Shown here one piece after another: positions 35,501 to 43,379 of a stretch of 64,000 nt of DNA. The first letter of the stretch is position 1; every line of letters begins with the position of its first letter. This DNA comes from Dipteris shenzhenensis (Eukaryota; Polypodiophyta; Polypodiopsida; Gleicheniales), in assembly GCA_047967505.1 (NCBI GenBank), contig CM106540.1; one strand, written 5' to 3'. A program made the position numbers and the translations under genes. Below the pieces are notes generated by a model. It did no database searches, was not told where the DNA came from, and saw nothing but the letters and a program-made list of their open reading frames with translations.

Positions 35501-38500
35501 TTTATGCACATTAAGTAAAGAAGTTTGTGATTCCACACCGACACCACACTATGTGAGCTCCTAGGCATCACTATGAGTCTTCCGCTGTGTGTACCCTCTG
35601 TTGGGTCATTTCTGACACTATCCATAGCAGAGAACCATTATTGACCTCACACACACATAACTTAGAAAACATATGGATCCTCACCCTTGTCAGAATTGAC
35701 TTGGGTGTTGTAAGCAGTGAGAGCTTTGACATTCTTTGGTTCTTCTTCTTCTTCAGTTTCTGCTTCCTCAACAAGATTGGCTGAACATCTCTCTTGGCAT
35801 GGAGATGATTGTGGATCTACCTACATGGAGGCAGTTGCCTATATATGTAACCACACTTGGAATAGAGCTTTACCCTCATTGCTTCCTCATGAATTCACAG
35901 TGCAGCACTACTTAGAACATCTTTTATTGCGTACTATGCAGGCATGATGTAGACTCTTACTGTTCTTTTTCTTCATGTTATGTTTTGGATGGGAGGGGGG
36001 GGGGGGGGATTGTGTTTCTGCTTAGTGAAGCGTGTCCCTAGCATGAAAGGACAGGAAACGTGTCTATTGTCAGCTTACCCATAAAAACAGCTAGAGGCCA
36101 AAAGTGCACCATCCTTATAATGTAGAAGGCTAGTTTGATTGTCTGCAATTTTGCAATTTTACTGTTCTTTTTCTTCATGTTATGTTTTGGATGGGAGGGG
36201 AGGGGGGGGGATTGTGTTTCTGCTTAGTGAAGCGTGTCCCTAGCATGAAAGGACAGGAAACGTGTCTATTGTCAGCTTACCCATAAAAACAGCTATAGGC
36301 CAAAAGTGCACCATCCTTATAATGTAGAAGGCTAGTTTGATTGTCTGCAATTTTGCTTCGACTCTTGACAATTCAAAAGTAAGACTCAGTACAGATTGTG
36401 AAGAAATTGAACGTTGAGCCTCTTAAGCTTTTGAATGTGGTGTAAAATGTGTTGGTGAATATTCAAAGGATGGCAAACAGCCGGTATTCAGTCCAGATCT
36501 CATCAGCTGAAGTCATCTTCCATCTGGGCTAGTGTGCTTAGTTGTCAGAACCCAGATGAAATTCTCTTTTTTGTATAAATTGTCCATCACCACTGTACGG
36601 AGTAGGCTTGAGATTTTGCATCTGGAAGCAGTGAAAAGATAACACTTTTTTATGTAAAATGTTCTGCGTAAGTTGAGCCGATGAGCAAAAATTTCTTCAT
36701 GGGAGTAGGCATTGTGATGCCACCAGTTAAGGGAATGGCTCATTCAATATAGTAACAGTGTCTTGGTTGAATGTTCGGACTGATGATGTAGGAAAAATGC
36801 TTTCACTATCTGTCGTGGATATGACCACTGTGGCACCTGTAGTCCTTCAAGTGGGCCTAATGAGTCTTTTAATACTTGCATTGAGCCTTTTTTGTCTTTT
36901 GGACAAAGGCTGTTGCTGATATAACATTGATGCGCTATAGGTCGTCCATAGTTTAACCCATGGCCTGCATCGGTGCTTCTAATGCAGAGCTCTTGATCTG
37001 GTAGAGGCAAACAAAATAAACTACAGAATAATCTGGTATGCTGCACAAATAATTTAGTATTCTGTATGGAAAGAAGTGAATGTTGTTTAAGGGGTAAAAG
37101 TTGTGACTTCAAACATTTTTGCAGCACACACGAGGGACAATTTGATAGCAGCAGTATTTTTCTTCAGAGTGACTCAATTTATGATGCTGACACCTCTCGT
37201 CCTGTACTTACCTGTTCTCATTTTTTCCCTTTCAAAAGAAAATTGCACGGAACTGGTTTTATAACATCACGACCCTCAGCCATAAATCGACCTATGCTTG
37301 GATGGTGACTGCTGCCTGTCCAGCACTCTTTCTTTTTTCATTGTTTGTCTTTGTTTCCTGGCAGGGTGTGAATCCAATAAATAGTTTTTTCTCATCACCA
37401 GCATCGCCTATTGGCGTCCTCATAAAAGAAACAGTCAGCCCAAGCTCTCCTTTGACATGTCTTCCTGAAAATTCAGCTTTGGATGAGCCTTTCTCCGGAC
37501 ATATAGCTCCGACTTCAGATGATGAAACCATTGTAGTTCCATGTAAAAAAGGTCATATCTTTGGCAAAAAAATGGATGTATCAATTTGCGGCGACACATC
37601 AACCCTGTCTGAAAAGAAAGAGAATTTTCAAAAGCAAATGCCAGCCATGCTTGAACTCTGGGACCGGGAGACACTGTCCCCAGAAAGGAAATCCATGGAA
37701 AGGGAAGGAAAACTGATTGAGAATGATGTTACAGACAGGTGCATAGAGAATAGTTCCTCGCAAGGTAAGACCTTCTTCCATTGTCTGCATTATAAATGGG
37801 AGTGGAGTGTGAAGCTTATAATCTGCGACATTTCATGGAAGGTAATTTGTATTTTTGTCTTGTGAAGATGTTGACGACAGCAACGGCAGAGACAGTGAAC
37901 GAGCCCCCTGTGATAGCAGCTGTGAGAATAATGGTGAAAAGAAAATTGATGTTTTTGATAGCAATGAACTCACATGTACTCCAACTTTTGGTAATTTTTG
38001 GCATATTAAGACGGTGGAATGTAACCTCCGGATCCCAGAGGACACATCTGGCATTTTGTACACTGATCCTTTGGGGGTGGTTGAAACTGAAAATAGCATG
38101 CAAGGTCACCTATCACCCATTATTTGCTCCCCAGTTGAGCATGTAGCCAATGCACATGTTTCTAAGGAAGCCATCACCAAAAAACCTCAGGGCGAACTTG
38201 AAGTAAAAGAGACAATGGGAGAATTTTGCACTCCCTGTTGCAGCAAAGATGGAGCACAGAGTGGAAATGAACTTTCTCCCCAAAGAATGAAGGATTCTCT
38301 GCTATATGGTGCAGCAACAAGCCATCAACCATCTGGTTTTCTGAAACTAGAAGAGATATGGCTACGCAAGGCATTAACTGGATCACAACAAGCAAAATCA
38401 GACACTATAAACGATGCAGGGTGGAATTATAAACAGGGGGAGATTGATGAGGCTGTGCTCTCTGAATTGCCTGAGGATATTCAAGAAGAGCTGTATAAAA

Positions 38501-38589
38501 GTTTGGGCTTAAAACGACCACGCATTACTAAGCGATGCACTATAGGTGATTTCTTTAGGTGTCCTAAATCTGATAAAAACAACAGATAG
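20388..38589 (+). CDS. POLH: DNA polymerase eta, C-terminal two thirds (8 exons)
   Basis: Translesion Y-family DNA polymerase that inserts correctly opposite UV-induced thymine dimers in the nucleus. Eight exons are visible: 20388-20552, 22390-22493, 22715-22834, 27796-27919, 28126-28239, 28351-28575, 37365-37764 and 37868-38589. All have GT donors and AG acceptors and every phase joins in frame, giving about 617 residues. They cover the end of the palm (ETSFTCSAGIAHNK), the helix-hairpin-helix thumb (VLAKLASGMHKPAQQT, KQLGGKLG), the little finger (KFPSKSC, LRYGKEKI), a variable linker, a UBM-like motif (IDEAVLSELPEDIQEEL) and a PIP-box-like end (CTIGDFF). The order and residues match plant Pol eta; Pol kappa lacks this SAGIAHNK form. 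The N-terminal exons with the catalytic carboxylates must lie upstream of the window, or be lost. The open, in-phase exons argue for a living gene despite 20-kb and 8.8-kb repeat-filled introns. Confidence 0.93.
21117..21132. repeat. Perfect palindromic hairpin, copy 1
   Basis: CCACACATTTGTGTGG, preceded by TTAGCACATAA; a second identical copy with the same lead-in is at 21230-21245. Around them are repeated GCACATA and ACTTTGCATT words (21040-21110). Confidence 0.7.
21230..21245. repeat. Perfect palindromic hairpin, copy 2
   Basis: Same 16-base palindrome as at 21117-21132, again after TTAGCACATAA. Confidence 0.7.
21618..21809 (-). pseudogene. Short LINE-B-like ORF2 linker fragment
   Basis: The minus-strand translation contains DDECKALHGQLKFKPKNHLP, which matches DDECKALCRQLKFETKNSLS in LINE-B ORF2 (about 15860-15910). 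Only the EN-RT linker is recognisable. It lies in a POLH intron, antisense to the gene. Confidence 0.6.
22390..22493 (+). CDS. POLH: POLH exon: thumb start
   Basis: Acceptor CACTTGCAG; encodes VLAKLASGMHKPAQQTLVP then SSSVSDILAALPIKK plus two bases; donor GTGAGA. The split Met codon is completed by the next exon. Confidence 0.92.
22715..22834 (+). CDS. POLH: POLH exon: helix-hairpin-helix thumb
   Basis: Acceptor TTTTGCTTCAG. After the shared Met codon it encodes KQLGGKLGDSLRADLQAS through SESKLQDLYGANT, the thumb/HhH region of Pol eta. Donor GTATTG; the split Gly codon joins exon 27796. Confidence 0.92.
22835..25175. other. POLH intron; no gene recognised
   Basis: Intron between the exons ending at 22834 and starting at 27796. 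It contains a CA/CG-rich run at 23580-23630 and several unrecognised short ORFs (for example 24836-25057 minus). None has a domain I can name. Confidence 0.45.
25176..25528 (+). repeat. Possible solo Copia LTR
   Basis: Begins TGTTAGAACATACATAAC, has a TATA-like CTATAAAAG at about 25259, and ends ATTAACCA just before TGGTATCTG (25530-25538), which resembles the initiator-Met primer site TGGTATCAG. No second LTR and no target duplication were seen, so this is a tentative call. Confidence 0.4.
25770..26330 (-). pseudogene. Ty3/gypsy chromovirus fragment (GPY module, chromodomain remnant)
   Basis: The minus-strand reading, with frame changes, gives KLTPKYHGPFTVTVKLKLPD (the GPY/F integrase C-terminal module), then FHVTSLKRFMGAVPP, then EEILVPKQILFHQDKTNW and LLKFHGYTVDDAKWISEAFF, the pattern of a degenerate chromodomain. 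Only this 3' end of pol is present. It lies antisense in a POLH intron. Confidence 0.6.
27796..27919 (+). CDS. POLH: POLH exon: TWIWNIARG / GKTFPGPRAL
   Basis: Acceptor GTGATGCAG; encodes TWIWNIARGLSGDEVKARTL then PKSHSCGKTFPGPRALRNLDA; donor GTAAGT. It links the thumb to the little finger (PAD). Confidence 0.93.
28126..28239 (+). CDS. POLH: POLH exon: little finger, first part
   Basis: Acceptor ATTTTTCAG; encodes VAHWLKELAEELQGRLDADL then EQNHRTAHLLTLHAGTNS; donor GTAATT. Phase 0 at both ends. Confidence 0.9.
28351..28575 (+). CDS. POLH: POLH exon: little finger, second part
   Basis: Acceptor GTATTTGTAG; 75 residues with GRKFPSKSCTLRYGKEKIAQ and a closing GGWAITSLFIGASNIW strand-helix pair; donor GTAAGT. 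The following intron is 8789 bp and contains the MITE and the Copia nest. Confidence 0.92.
28656..28663. other. 8-bp target-site duplication of the MITE (left)
   Basis: TGATGTTT directly before the element, identical to 29296-29303 directly after it. Confidence 0.88.
28664..29295. mobile_element. hAT-type MITE, 632 bp
   Basis: Starts CATGGTTGTAAGACACG and ends GTGTCTTAACAACCATG, an inverted repeat of about 17 bp, flanked by a perfect 8-bp duplication (TGATGTTT). Eight-base duplications are typical of the hAT superfamily. AAGACACG subrepeats are clustered just inside each end (28672-28750 and 29216-29290), as possible transposase-binding arrays; the middle is AT-rich. It encodes no transposase, so it is non-autonomous. 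It lies in POLH's 8.8-kb intron. Confidence 0.85.
29296..29303. other. 8-bp target-site duplication of the MITE (right)
   Basis: TGATGTTT, identical to 28656-28663. Confidence 0.88.
29465..29744 (+). repeat. Copia-2 5' LTR
   Basis: Begins TGAAGGGGCAAATTGATGTG, ends TCATGAATTCACA; contains (TG)n and a TATA-like CCTATATATG followed by GGAATAAAGC. The start is fixed by the GTGCA duplication and by the polypurine tract next to the inverted copy. Confidence 0.85.
29747..29762 (+). other. Copia-2 primer binding site
   Basis: TGGTATCAGAGCCAGG, a full-length match to the usual initiator tRNA-Met primer site, two bases after the LTR. Confidence 0.95.
30735..30944 (+). pseudogene. Copia-2 gag N-terminus, truncated by inversion
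   Basis: SKLKIDKFEGEGFHTWQTKL then KFILMKKGIWKV: the N-terminal block of Copia gag. It stops at the inversion breakpoint near 30898-30901; the remaining codons are antisense LTR. Confidence 0.8.
30899..31055 (-). repeat. Inverted first half of Copia-2 3' LTR
   Basis: Reverse complement of the first part of the 5' LTR; on the minus strand it starts TGAAGGGACAAATTGATGTG at 31055, preceded by a polypurine tract GGGGGGAA (31056-31063). Confidence 0.85.
31056..31278 (-). pseudogene. Inverted 3' internal region of Copia-2
   Basis: The minus strand shows the polypurine tract and, just upstream of it, LRDEVINLSGG, a typical end of a Copia polyprotein (compare 'LR..V..L.GG'). The segment continues at 35618-35795 beyond the nested Copia-3, where the minus strand encodes an acidic EEAETEEEEEPKNVKALTAY stretch. 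Confidence 0.6.
31465..32486 (+). repeat. Copia-3 middle LTR (1022 bp)
   Basis: Begins TGTTGGAATGGTCACC, ends TCATTTCTAACA; TATA-like CTATAAAAGC at about 31951. It is followed at once by the primer site. It is near-identical to the right LTR apart from scattered substitutions and a ~24-bp indel near 31820. Confidence 0.9.
32487..32500 (+). other. Copia-3 primer binding site
   Basis: TGGTATCAGAGCCC immediately after the LTR, matching initiator tRNA-Met. Confidence 0.9.
32710..33693 (+). pseudogene. Copia-3 gag, broken
   Basis: Reading from ATG 32710: Ser/Pro-rich start, FTIPNFGESGKLDETNYPI, then TAG at 32830 where the family has Trp (NYPIWK), then the UBN2-type gag core in two frames (32836-33078 and 32967-33389: LLLQHQLYNLDMEEGDTVHS, then KPLTFKELGPLLLQEEA). 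The last part (33406-33693) has GHFAKDC but has lost the CxxC half of the zinc knuckle (KKQKALGHFAKDC). It would form particles if intact; it is not. Confidence 0.8.
33694..34580 (+). other. Copia-3 internal remainder without recognisable pol
   Basis: Two open frames (33690-34034 and 34245 onwards) have no protease, integrase or RT motif. The segment ends in GTGAGAGGGGG, a polypurine tract before the right LTR. Confidence 0.55.
34581..35617 (+). repeat. Copia-3 right LTR
   Basis: Starts AATGGTCACCTCCCC directly after the polypurine tract (TGTTGG missing), ends TCATTTCTGACA. Differs from the middle LTR by a 24-bp insertion near 34935 and about ten visible substitutions. Confidence 0.88.
35796..35899 (+). 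repeat. Second half of Copia-2 3' LTR
   Basis: CATGGAGATGATTGTGGATC through TCATGAATTCACA, matching the last ~110 bp of the 5' LTR; followed by the GTGCA duplication. Confidence 0.88.
35958..36354. repeat. Tandem duplication, ~202-bp unit x2
   Basis: Two nearly identical copies beginning TACTGTTCTTTTTCTTCATG at 35958 and 36160, differing in G-run length and AGAGGCC/ATAGGCC. It lies in POLH's 8.8-kb intron; the near identity indicates a recent event. Confidence 0.9.
36355..37364. other. End of POLH 8.8-kb intron; no gene recognised
   Basis: ORFs on both strands (for example 36744-37127 minus) lack recognisable domains. The segment ends at the acceptor TTTCCTGGCAG. Confidence 0.45.
37365..37764 (+). 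CDS. POLH: POLH exon: post-catalytic linker
   Basis: Acceptor TTTCCTGGCAG; begins GVNPINSFFSSPASPIG. The INSFFSS stretch resembles the 'I.RYF' segment that follows the little finger in plant Pol eta and could be an internal PIP-like site. The rest is low-conservation linker. Donor GTAAGA; phase 1. Confidence 0.85.
37868..38589 (+). CDS. POLH: POLH last exon: UBM-like and PIP-like C-terminus
   Basis: Acceptor TTGTCTTGTGAAG; 239 residues then TAG at 38587. A long acidic, Cys/Ser-rich linker precedes IDEAVLSELPEDIQEEL (the LP-centred ubiquitin-binding motif seen in Y-family polymerases) and, about 20 residues from the end, CTIGDFF, which fits the aromatic pair of a PCNA-interacting peptide. Confidence 0.9.
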
Positions 38590-39060
38590 AAAGTTGCTCG
38601 ATGCAAGGTGAAATTTATGCTTCTAAAATGGGCATCAGGCCGATTCATGCAATCTGCATGCAGACATGCCCTGGAGGACCTGATATACAACCAGTTTTAT
38701 TGCCATTGCTGATGAAAGTCAGTTAGCTTTTCTAAAATGCAAGGTGGCTTAACCGCGGAGGTGAGAATGTGTTTTCCAAGAGATTTTGTCACTCAAATTG
38801 AGGCTACAAGGTGGCCTTTTTATATTCTACTGTGAAGAGAACCGTTTTTTCCATCCCATTGTATTCCTTGGCCACAAACTATAGGCCAACAGTTTGCCTG
38901 AATGAATCATTCCCCTGAAATTTGGTGGGTCCATTTGTTGGACAGCAAATTTGCCATCAAGGCATGTGCCGCCCTCAATACCATCTTCAAATGATTAGCA
39001 ATCTGGTAAAAGGATGGATTCAGATTTGTTCATTTTTGAACTCGTAATAAAAGAGAACAA
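38590..39060 (+). terminator. POLH 3' UTR with possible polyadenylation signal
   Basis: Sequence after the POLH stop codon; an AATAAA hexamer lies at 39046-39051. The actual cleavage site cannot be seen without transcripts. Confidence 0.4.
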
Positions 39061-39759
39061 GGTTTATTTTTGCAAAAAATTCTTTCTAAGCACAGATATG
39101 GGATTAATTGTAGTCCTATATTCCCTCTGGATCTTGTTATGAGGGTATGGAATCAAAAGCCAAGAATTGAGGTTTGGGTGACAACATTGGGCTAGTAAGC
39201 ATGCTAACCCTCTAATTTATAAGACAAATTTCGTTTGGGCAGCAACGTTTGTTACCGATCTCAAAGCTCGTTTTCTACTGCCACAGTATATTCTTAACCT
39301 AGAGGATGAGTTTCTTGTCTCTCCCAAAATGGGTTGCCTGTGTTGTCTTACAATAACAAGGTCATCACACTCTTGCATCCCACCAGGGACTCGTGGAGGA
39401 AACAAATAACTTGGACCTGACAGCCGTGATAATTTTAGCACTGTCATCTATGCTAGAGAGCCATCAATAGCTACCATTCTCTTTCTTTTTCTAGTGGATC
39501 ACATTGCTGATAGATGTCCGCCATCATTTTTCAGTTGTTCTTCTGGACCGGTAAGTCAATTTCTAATGGACTAGAAATGTTTGTGCGCGAGAGGAGTTGT
39601 TTGTGTTGTTATATGACATAATAGTGCCATTGCTTCAACTATCTAACTGCGAAAAAAAGCATGTTCAATTTCCAACATTAATTTTTTTGTTGAGATGACC
39701 GTGTAATCCCATAAAGTCTCAACCACATCTTGCTTTTGCAAAGGCCATAATCTACTTTC
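39061..39759. other. No gene recognised
   Basis: Spacer between the POLH 3' end and a C/T-rich block. No recognised protein or element. Confidence 0.4.
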
Positions 39760-40335
39760 CTCTTTTGGTTTTTTGCTAGCAAGCTCTTGGAGAAGCTCAT
39801 GCGTGAGTTGTGCCCCTGCTGTCCGCCTGGCTGCTCCCTCGGCCACCTCTTCCTTCCCGCAGCTCTTCTTCGCCTCCTCCCCACCATCTCATCCCTCTCC
39901 TTCGCCTTCTCCCCTATCATCTCCTCCCCCGCCATCGCTACCTCCCCTCCCCTGCGCCTCCTTTGCCATCATTGCCTCCTCCATCGTTGCTCATCCTAGC
40001 TTCCCCGCTACTCATTTCGTCCCTCCATCCACCTCTCTCGCCTTCTCACATTGCGCCTCTTGTTGTCCCCCCGCCCCTTCCTGTTGCCCCTCCATCTCTC
40101 TCCGCTGTCCCTCCTCCCTCTGCCTTCTCAACCTCCTCCTCCTTGCCTTCTCCACCTCCTCCCCGCCTGCTTTGCCCCCTCCTCCCCGTCGTCTCTTTTT
40201 TGCCTCCTTCCCCGCCTTCTCCCTCTGTCCTTTAGTCCGTCTTCTTTCGCTCTCCCTCTTGCCTCATCTTCGCCTCCATCGTCATCTTTTCGCCTCATCT
40301 CGCCCCTCATCTTCGCTTCCCTACTGGTTTTTTTC
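39760..40335. repeat. C/T-rich block before LINE ORF1
   Basis: Dense CCTCC, CTTCTC and CCCCTCC words with long Ser/Pro/Leu-rich frames in all + phases. It is in the same frame as, and directly upstream of, the ORF1 below, as also occurs at 6885-7460 for LINE-B. Confidence 0.6.
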
Positions 40336-41086
40336 TTTTCTTTGCAGCAAGAGCTTTTGTGCTTGTTTAGAGAAAGATAATCTTGGTGGTGACCCTTGGT
40401 CTGGCCAGAGGGGCTCTATGGCAGTACCCTCGAATCCCACAACCATTAAGGTTCTTCTTTCTCTAGTTGACAAGCAACAAGTATAGCAAGCAGTTTGGTT
40501 CCTCCAGGACAAGGCGATTGTGGGTAGAATTGTGGGTCTCAAAGCCACAAGAAGAGTGGATCCAGGGGAGCTTGGCACTAGAGGGTGACCACATTTAGGA
40601 GGTCACCATTTGGTGTATCTCTTCCCTTGGTACCATGGCTATATAGTGAAGGACATGGATATGACAGACCATGTTTCTTGTTTTTCGGTTACGCTCCGCT
40701 TCCTAGGGCTCCCAAAGGAATTTAGAGCCATCCTCTCCTCCATTAGTGGAGCGGTTGGCACTGTGCTGGAGTCTCCGCCAGATTCAGTCGCATCGGTGGT
40801 AACAGAGGATGGGGTCCCCAGGATCAAACTGGTGGTTGAGATCCCAGAGTCTCTCCCAGAGTTGATCTTCCTTGAGACCCTTGAGAGGGGTACACTTCGC
40901 GAGCGTGTGGAGATTTTTGGGTCACTAGGCCATTGTCTTTGTTGCAGGCAGATGGGTCATCTAGCCAGAGATTGCCGTCGCAGCCAAGGTCGAGCTTCTC
41001 CCCCCCCGCAGAGTAGGCAGAGTCAGCAGGCCAGGGCCCAACACCCCCCAAATAGGAGCAGCAAGAGTCTCAGACTCCTTGGGTGA
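40336..41086 (+). pseudogene. L1-type ORF1 (DUF4283-like plus CCHC zinc knuckle)
   Basis: A frame from about 40400 to 41086 with two stops (TAG 40484, TGA 40586). It reads TIKVLLSLVDKQQV, QAVWFLQDKAIVGRIVGLKA, WYHGYIVKDM, VTLRFLGLPKEF, and ends with a zinc knuckle C-x2-C-x4-H-x4-C (CLCCRQMGHLARDC) and a Gln/Arg/Pro-rich tail. This is the DUF4283/zf-CCHC architecture of plant L1 ORF1 proteins, unlike the RRM-type ORF1 of LINE-B. No ORF2 follows. Confidence 0.7.
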
Positions 41087-42364
41087 CACCTAGTAGGAGT
41101 CGTCAGGATACTCAGTGCACAATTGTCTCCGGACCTCTACATTGTGACAACTATAAGTTATAAAATAATAATAGACATTTAGTCTTTCTGTCAAAAGTGT
41201 CCTTGTCAAGATGTTGAGATGGATCCACCATAGCTTAAATGGGGACCACTGTGACAAAAGGGTTAATCTTCATCATAGCTTTAATATTTGCCACATGAAG
41301 ATGGTGGGGTGGCCCGACCTCAAGAGGTCTTTTACCCGCCTCTGGATCAATAGGAAGCCTACGAAGTTTTCTTATTTGAATCACAAACTCTTGACCTCAA
41401 CAAGCTTGGTATCCCTGATTTTCTCCCTTGCCCTATTTTGCTTGGAGTCCCACAATACCAAAAGCTTGCAACATGCCAGACACAATAAGAGTGTCATCAC
41501 CTTCACCCTTCTCAGAGTCAGAATCTTTCTTTGGTGGAGTAGGCTTCTGTTTCTTCCCTGTACCCTTTTTACTGCCCTCTAAATTTGGCCTAGGAGAATA
41601 ATTTGTCTTCATCCTCTTCTTGCTCTCACCCTTTGTGGTCGTCTTCTTGCTCTCAATCTCTATTGATGCCCTCTCATTGAAAATGTAAGGCACCAATACA
41701 GGTAGAAGATTAGAATTGGTCCTTATTGCTTCTTTGACCTTTTGTCTTAGCTCCATAGGATAAACCATTTAAAATCACAGTTGATCTCTGAAATAGAGAT
41801 CTCCCTCACAGTAGAGGCTGCACCCTTGGTGACTGAAAAGATGACCACCTCATTGGGCCCATCCCCACTATAGGTATGACCCTATAAGACCAAAACATTT
41901 GTAATTCTTCTCGTCCTATGAGAGGATCACACCCCTTGCCAAATATAATTGTTGATTGTCTTTTTGCTCCAAGTATCATATGTTGCATAGATACTCATGT
42001 GTGGTATTAGCTGGAAAAGAAATCAAGACCAGAGGCTAGAGGCTAAGCATGGCAACGCTCGAGGGCCATAGAGGAAAGGAGATCGTGAGGGCGAAACGTT
42101 ATCATGGGAGGGGAAAAGGAATCAGAAGGGGAGGGAATGAAGAGGGAGACTATGACACAAGGGGAAAAGGAGAGGGGGAAGAGAAGCATGTACATGATGG
42201 GAGGAGGAATGTAAAGATGGAGACATCAAGGGAATATGACCATGATTTATTTGAAAGAAAGGATGAGAGAGAAATATCAAAGTGCAAAATTAGTTTCACC
42301 ATATGCAACATACACTTCGAAGACTATCGTTAATTAGAGAGAAGATTTACAATGCCATGAAACA
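41087..42364. other. No gene recognised; small Lys-rich ORFs
   Basis: A minus-strand ORF at 41433-41768 encodes 111 residues with a KKTTTKGESKKR-type basic run and an acidic SDSEKGEGDD stretch. A + ORF at 42049-42333 is Gly/Arg/Glu-rich. Neither has a domain I recognise. Confidence 0.4.
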
Positions 42365-42577
42365 CTAATGTTGGTCAATAGATCCCAAAATGGGAGCAAC
42401 AGTGGCCTCAGCTCTTGGTCCCTTACATTTTGCAATTCCTCTATGTACATCACCCAAGAAATGCAACCTCATTCTTGAGCGAGAGCCACTATATTCTTGG
42501 TGGTAGGCATTACATCTCCGCCGTCTGCCACCTAGCATCGTAACATTATTCTCCATGTTTGCAACAACTTCAACCAC
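42365..42577 (-). pseudogene. BED-type zinc finger fragment of a hAT transposase
   Basis: RRRRCNAYHQEYSGSRSRMRLH then GIAKCKGPRAEA: the DNA-binding BED finger at the N-terminus of plant hAT transposases, on the minus strand. The position of the second zinc-ligand Cys is Tyr (CNAYH). No DUF659 or dimerisation domain follows directly. Confidence 0.55.
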
Positions 42578-42934
42578 GTCCGTAGACTATGTTGTTGTCT
42601 CAACATCAATATTAGCAGGTGCTCACAAGATGGCGGCCACTCTCTCTGCACCGTCACCTCAGCTCCATGACATTTTTCTATTGAGATCTCCCATGAAGTG
42701 CCATAACATTCTCACCACTGAGCCTCAAAATTCTTGATGGCAGATATCGCATCTCCAATGATTGCCAACTATCATGGTAACGTAGTTGTGTGCTGTTGTT
42801 AATCCTCCAATCCTCTTTGGATCTATTGGGTGTTGTCAAATTAAGAATTACAGTTAATTCAATAGCTTTTATAATCATCGAAAAACTTTTGAACGCGTTG
42901 TAGCATTTTCTTCCTAACTTCCCAACATATGAGT

Positions 42935-43195
42935 ACTTCATGCAAGCTTGCTAGACCTCAAGAGAGAGAAATCATCCAACTGTCTTGTCCCCTCCTAACG
43001 TAATTGGATGATTATGAACATGGTAATCTACTCGTTAAAACTGGCGTGGGATGGCAAATCTCCTTTTCCCACGTTCTTCTCTCTCCTGACTAAGCATCTA
43101 TTTGCACCATGATTATCTGCAGTATTATGCTCTATTGACGAATGTTGGTATTTCACACACTATAGTGCAATAGCTAGCATCATTTACATAAGCAC
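42935..43195. repeat. ~260-bp direct repeat, left copy
   Basis: Starts GAGTACTTCATGCAAGCTTG and ends near ACATAAGC. A second copy in the same orientation lies at 46404-46660, nearly 90% identical by eye. The pair brackets the hAT transposase remains. Confidence 0.85.
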
Positions 43196-43379
43196 TTATA
43201 GGTTGCAAGCCATTTTAGTGCTTTCCAAGTTCCAACATGGAAACAATACATTTGTAAACCATCTAAATGCTTTAACATAACTTTCAAGTGGCATGATGTC
43301 AATCGACAAAATTTAAATGGCACAATTTTTAATGAGTCATAATACAACCACGGCAATAGTGTCAATACAATTTCAAGCT

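Larger units (their letters stand above)
31279..35617 (+). mobile_element. Copia-3, three-LTR gag-only element
   Basis: Order: an LTR start fragment (31279-about 31333), a copy of the last internal segment (about 31337-31464), a full LTR (31465-32486), an internal region with gag only (32487-34580) and a right LTR (34581-35617, lacking its first six bases). The outer edges are flanked by CTATT (31274-31278) and CTATC (35618-35622), a 5-bp duplication with one change. The last internal segment (GATGAAAAGCCAGGAAAAGA...) therefore appears twice, each time directly before an LTR. This indicates a tandem element that later lost most of its first unit. No protease, integrase, RT or RNase H was found. 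Confidence 0.8.
29465..35899 (+). mobile_element. Copia-2, rearranged LTR retrotransposon with nested Copia-3
   Basis: Left LTR 29465-29744, right LTR end 35796-35899, both bounded outside by GTGCA (29460-29464 and 35900-35904). Between them are the primer site, leader and start of gag in + orientation up to about 30898. The segment 30899-35795 is then inverted: it carries the missing first half of the 3' LTR and its polypurine tract on the minus strand. Joining the minus-strand piece to 35796 restores the LTR order (GGTGATTGATT, then CATGGAGATGATTG). Copia-3 lies inside the inverted segment. Most of pol is absent, so the element is non-autonomous. Confidence 0.85.
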
